From Microbispora catharanthi (GTDB lineage: Bacteria; Actinomycetota; Actinomycetes; Streptosporangiales; Streptosporangiaceae), in NCBI RefSeq assembly GCF_006334915.2, contig NZ_VDMA02000004.1, forward strand, positions 372,001 to 436,000: a DNA stretch of 64,000 nt, read 5' to 3'. The position numbers and the translations under genes were made by a program. Positions within the stretch are counted from its first letter, which is position 1; each line of letters begins with the position of its first letter. Under the pieces are notes generated by a model. It was not told the origin of the DNA and did not search any database. It was given only the letters and a program-made list of their open reading frames with translations. Shown here one piece after another: positions 60,968 to 64,000 of this stretch.

Positions 60968-62002
60968 ATGAGCAAGGGGCGGAACGCCGCCCTCGCCGGG
61001 CTCGCCCTCGGCCTGGCGATCGGCACCGCGCGACGCATCCAGACCAGGCGGGCGAAGGCCGCAGTGACTCCGGACGGCGCGTCCGGGCGCCGGACGACGG
61101 TCACGACCGACGACGGGGTCCGCCTGGCCGTGGAGATCGACGACCACCCCGATCCCCGCTGCGCCGTCGTCTTCGCGCACGGCTGGCTGATGAACCGGCA
61201 GTGCTGGCAGCTCCAGCGCGAGGCCCTGGCGGGCCTGGGCACGCTCGTCTTCTACGACCAGCGCGGGCACGGCGACTCCTCGGCCGGGGCGCTGGAGGCG
61301 TGCACGATCGACCGGCTGGGCGACGACCTGGCCGCCGTCATCGAGGCCGCCGTGCCGGAGGGACTGCCCGTCGTCCTCGTCGGCCACTCGATGGGCGGCA
61401 TGACGATCATGGCGCTCGCGGACCGGCACCCCGCCCTGGTCGAGTCGCGGGTGGCCGGCGCGGCGCTGCTCAGCACCTCGTCCGGCGGGCTCGACGCCAC
61501 CACCTTCGGCCTCCCCGGGCCGCTCGGGCGGCTGGCTCCCCGCGTCACGCCCCTGCTGTTCGAGAACATGCTGGCCCGCGCCGCGGTCATCGACGCGCGG
61601 CCCCGCGTGAAGGACTGGACGAACCTGCCGGTGACCCGGTACGTGGCCTTCGGCAAGGGGGCGAGCCGCCGGCACATCCGTCTGGTGAACGCGATGGCCG
61701 CGGCGACGCCGACGGAGGTCATGGTCGGGTTCTTCCGCGACTTCCGCGTGCACGACAAGTTCGCCGCGCTGCAGGCGCTCCAGCGGACGCAGACGCTGGT
61801 CATGGTGGGAGAGCGAGACCGGCTCACCCCGCTCGCCCACAGCCGCCGGATCGCCGAGGCGCTGCCCGGCGCCCGGTTCGTCCGGATCCCCGGCGCCGGG
61901 CACATGATCGGCTTCGAACGCCCCGAGCTGGTGAATCGAGAGCTGGCCGGCCTGATCGAGCGGGCCGCGCCGAGCCTCCCACCGGGCCGGTTCGCGGCCT
62001 GA
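60968..62002 (+). CDS. Alpha/beta hydrolase
   Basis: 344 aa. N-terminal hydrophobic segment 'AALAGLALGLAIGTARR' may anchor it. Fold motifs: oxyanion 'VVFAHGWLMNRQCW', nucleophile elbow 'LVGHSMGGMTI', acid in 'VMVGERDRLTPLA', His in 'PGAGHMIGFERP'. ATG 60968 with GGAGGAG 5 nt before. Substrate unknown. Confidence 0.9.
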   Translation: MSKGRNAALAGLALGLAIGTARRIQTRRAKAAVTPDGASGRRTTVTTDDGVRLAVEIDDHPDPRCAVVFAHGWLMNRQCWQLQREALAGLGTLVFYDQRGHGDSSAGALEACTIDRLGDDLAAVIEAAVPEGLPVVLVGHSMGGMTIMALADRHPALVESRVAGAALLSTSSGGLDATTFGLPGPLGRLAPRVTPLLFENMLARAAVIDARPRVKDWTNLPVTRYVAFGKGASRRHIRLVNAMAAATPTEVMVGFFRDFRVHDKFAALQALQRTQTLVMVGERDRLTPLAHSRRIAEALPGARFVRIPGAGHMIGFERPELVNRELAGLIERAAPSLPPGRFAA

Positions 62003-62009
62003 CCTCCGT

Positions 62010-63008
62010 TCAGGTGCGTGCCGGGCGGAGCCCCGGCCGCGCGGCCACGGGGGTGAGGTGTCCGGCCGCCTTGAGCGTGTGCAGGACGGGGGCCGTCTCC
62101 AGGGTGCGGATCTGGTCGAGCGTGCCGAGCTTGCGGGTGAGGTAGCGGTGCAGGTCGGCGGGGCCGGCGCAGAGCGCGTGGGCGAGCAGGTTGGTGGCGC
62201 CGGTGGTGGCCGCGACGACGGCGAGCTCGTCGTGCGTGGCCAGGGTGGCCGCGACCTGGTCCAGATGCGCAGGCGCGACGGCCATCCACAGCAGGGCCTG
62301 GGCGGTGACGCCGTAGCCGGCGACGTCGATCTCCACGTCGAAGAAGACGGCTCCGGCGGCGCGAAGCTCGGCCAGGCGGCGCGCCACGGTGGCCGGGGAC
62401 CAGCCGGTGGCCGCGGCGAGTTCGGCGTAGCCGGCGCGGCCGTCGTGGCGCAGGGCGTCGATGAGGGCGCGGTCGCCGTCCGTCAGGCTCACCTGGTCGA
62501 GGTGACCGGTCGCGGGGGGTCTTGCGAGTGACCGTTGCTGCTCGTCGCTGAGGGTTCGCAGCCGTCCGCGCCAGGCGGTCGGACCGCCCAGATAGGTGTG
62601 GAGCAGCAGGTGCGCCGAGACGGCCGTGATCCCGGACGTGCGGGGGATGTCGTGCAGCAGCAGCGACCGTGACAGGCGGCTGTCGTCCGCCGTGTGGACG
62701 ATCGCGAAGATCTCGGTGCCTCCGGAGGCCAGCTTGACCCAGGAGGTGTCGGGGCGCCGGGCCAGCGCGTACCCCAGGGTTTGAGACGCCGTGGGGGTCG
62801 TGGTGAGCCTCACCACCCACTGCGCCTGGCCGGTGCGGTCCTGCTCCGGCAGGCCGACGACGCGCAGCCCGGCCTCGGCGCGCAGCCGCCGGTAACGCCG
62901 CGTCACGGTCTGGGTGGACACGCCGAGGACCTCGGCGATCCGGCTGAACGGTGCTCGCCCGTCGACGTGCAGGGCATGGACGAGACCCCGCTCAAGTTCA
63001 TCCAGCAT
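62010..63008 (-). CDS. Double-HTH Lrp/AsnC-family regulator
   Basis: 332 aa, two AsnC modules in tandem: HTH 'GLVHALHVDGRAPFSRIAEV' plus ligand half, then 'DGDRALIDALRHDGRAGYAE' with 'LAAATGWSPATVARRLAELR' and a second ligand domain. Divergent from the MFS pump, which it probably regulates. Its stop is 8 bp from that of the convergent hydrolase gene. Confidence 0.91.
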   Translation of the reverse strand: MLDELERGLVHALHVDGRAPFSRIAEVLGVSTQTVTRRYRRLRAEAGLRVVGLPEQDRTGQAQWVVRLTTTPTASQTLGYALARRPDTSWVKLASGGTEIFAIVHTADDSRLSRSLLLHDIPRTSGITAVSAHLLLHTYLGGPTAWRGRLRTLSDEQQRSLARPPATGHLDQVSLTDGDRALIDALRHDGRAGYAELAAATGWSPATVARRLAELRAAGAVFFDVEIDVAGYGVTAQALLWMAVAPAHLDQVAATLATHDELAVVAATTGATNLLAHALCAGPADLHRYLTRKLGTLDQIRTLETAPVLHTLKAAGHLTPVAARPGLRPART

Positions 63009-63134
63009 CGACGGATTCTCTCGCCGTTTCGCCGTTGATGGAAGAAATCCGCAGATTCGGCTCTCTGGCTGGAACGTCCTATTCGTACGCCTCAGGCTGC
63101 TGCGTGCCCACGACGCGACCCGGAAGGACAAGTC

Positions 63135-64000
63135 ATGCCCGTTTTGGAGGACGCCGTCGCCACGACGGCATATCGACGGCGGTGGGCGGCCCTGCTCGCG
63201 CTGCTGGTCGCCGAAGCGATGAACCTGCTGGACGCCACGATCACGACGGTGGTCGCGCCGGTGATCCACGGCGATTTCGGCGGCGCCGAGTCCGACATCC
63301 AGTGGTTCAGCGCCGCCTACACCCTGCCCTTCGCCGTGCTGCTGGTGCCCGGCGGCCGCCTGGGAGATCTCGTCGGCAGGAAGCGGGTGTTCGCGGCCGG
63401 GGTCGCCCTCTTCGCGCTGGCGTCGGCGATCTGCGCTTGCGCGACCGGTCCGGGAACGCTCATCACCACACGTGCGGTCCAGGGGGCGGCGGCCGCGCTC
63501 ATCATTCCGCAGACCATCGGACTGATCCGCACCATGTTCGAGGGGGACGAACTGGCCAAGGCCATGGGGTCCATCGGGCCGGTGATGGGCCTGGCCGCCG
63601 TCTGCGGGCCCGTGCTCGGCGCGGTTCTCACCCGCGTCGACCTGTTCGGCCTGTCGTGGCGGGCGGCGTTCCTCGTCAACGTTCCCCTCGCCGCCGTCGT
63701 CCTGGCCGTCGCGCCGGCCCTGCGGGAGAGCAGGTCGCCGCACCCTCCCCGCATCGACCTGCCCGGCACAGGGCTGGCCGTGCTCGGCACCGGCCTGATC
63801 GTTTATCCCCTCATCCAGGGCGACGCCGCCGGCTGGCCCGCCTGGGTCTGGATCGCTCTCGCCGCGGGCGTCGTCGTCCTCGCGGTCCTGGGGTGGCACC
63901 AGCGTCACCGCGCCCGGCGGGGCCGCAGCCCGCTGATCGAACCGAGCCTGTTCCGCGACCGGGCCTTCCCGGCCGCGCTGGCGACCTCCACGCTGTTCTT
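63135..64000 (+). CDS. MFS drug transporter, DHA2 (EmrB/QacA) type, 3' end missing
   Basis: 288 residues visible, no stop before the window edge. At least eight membrane helices; 'GRLGDLVGRKRVFAAGVALF' is MFS motif A and 'VMGLAAVCGPVLGAVLT' motif C of antiporters. ATG 63135 with GGAAGGAC before it. The full family is about 460-520 aa with 14 helices. Divergent from the Lrp regulator. Confidence 0.92.
   Translation, partial: MPVLEDAVATTAYRRRWAALLALLVAEAMNLLDATITTVVAPVIHGDFGGAESDIQWFSAAYTLPFAVLLVPGGRLGDLVGRKRVFAAGVALFALASAICACATGPGTLITTRAVQGAAAALIIPQTIGLIRTMFEGDELAKAMGSIGPVMGLAAVCGPVLGAVLTRVDLFGLSWRAAFLVNVPLAAVVLAVAPALRESRSPHPPRIDLPGTGLAVLGTGLIVYPLIQGDAAGWPAWVWIALAAGVVVLAVLGWHQRHRARRGRSPLIEPSLFRDRAFPAALATSTLF

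Overview
The window is GC-rich (roughly 72% by eye), densely coding chromosomal DNA from a filamentous actinomycete. The gene families and local gene order (a bldG locus beside tad genes, HspR/HAIR control of dnaK, a proC / excisionase-like HTH / bS22-like / epimerase / acyltransferase block) fit Streptosporangiales (Streptosporangiaceae-like) best. The genus cannot be fixed from sequence alone. I see no rRNA, tRNA, CRISPR array, prophage or intact insertion sequence.

Layout. 1-2190: end of a tad/Flp-pilus-type operon (TadC end, DUF4244, two TadE-like pilins), with a cluster of DnaA-box-like 9-mers between the first two genes. 2282-2608: decayed 3' end of an amidase gene. 2804-7499: secreted Fn3-like membrane protein and a convergent MrfA-type helicase. 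7645-11297: BldG-type anti-anti-sigma factor, its kinase-like partner, then an H+-pumping pyrophosphatase. 11369-15361: 33-aa membrane peptide, SixA phosphatase, FUSC protein, convergent serB. 15531-17224: GNAT plus PlsC acyltransferase pair. 17297-19685: secreted protein, QueA-like enzyme and SDR. 19811-21615: GAF histidine kinase and LuxR-type regulator. 21641-26201: two MarR regulators with clear palindromic operators, an amidohydrolase, an FAD oxidoreductase and a luciferase-like flavoprotein. 26220-31111: single genes including an ABC ATPase, a TauE/SafE permease preceded by a folded element, a Rieske protein and an HD hydrolase.

31632-33556 is an accessory-looking island: XRE/DUF5753 regulator, DUF397 partner and a less GC-rich DUF6082 membrane protein. 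33668-35638 is a Fur-type regulator and catalase with a palindromic operator. 35748-38929 holds a CapA-like lipoprotein, a TetR regulator, a small exported protein and a TPR-like protein. 39254-47565 is a low-complexity exported protein followed by the heat-shock cluster dnaK-grpE-dnaJ-hspR-clpB, read leftward from two HAIR operators. 47754-50769: lipoprotein, DrrAB-like ABC exporter, AraC regulator. 50851-60874: NmrA-like protein, proC, a MacAB-like efflux operon, AcuC, a PF15698-type phosphatase, HTH, bS22-like peptide, epimerase and acyltransferase. 60968-64000: alpha/beta hydrolase, double-HTH Lrp regulator and a divergent MFS pump cut by the window edge.

Most promising non-gene signals: the DnaA-box cluster (394-528), the three-site MarR circuit (23579-24130), the paired MarR boxes (22927-22965), the folded repeat before the TauE/SafE gene (27855-27939), the amidase relic with an 18-bp perfect inverted repeat, an in-frame protein-like extension beyond the stop of the exported protein (39008-39253), and the fusion of clpB to the dnaK operon. 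None is clearly a new defence or biosynthetic system. The XRE/DUF397/DUF6082 island is the closest to poorly understood accessory biology.
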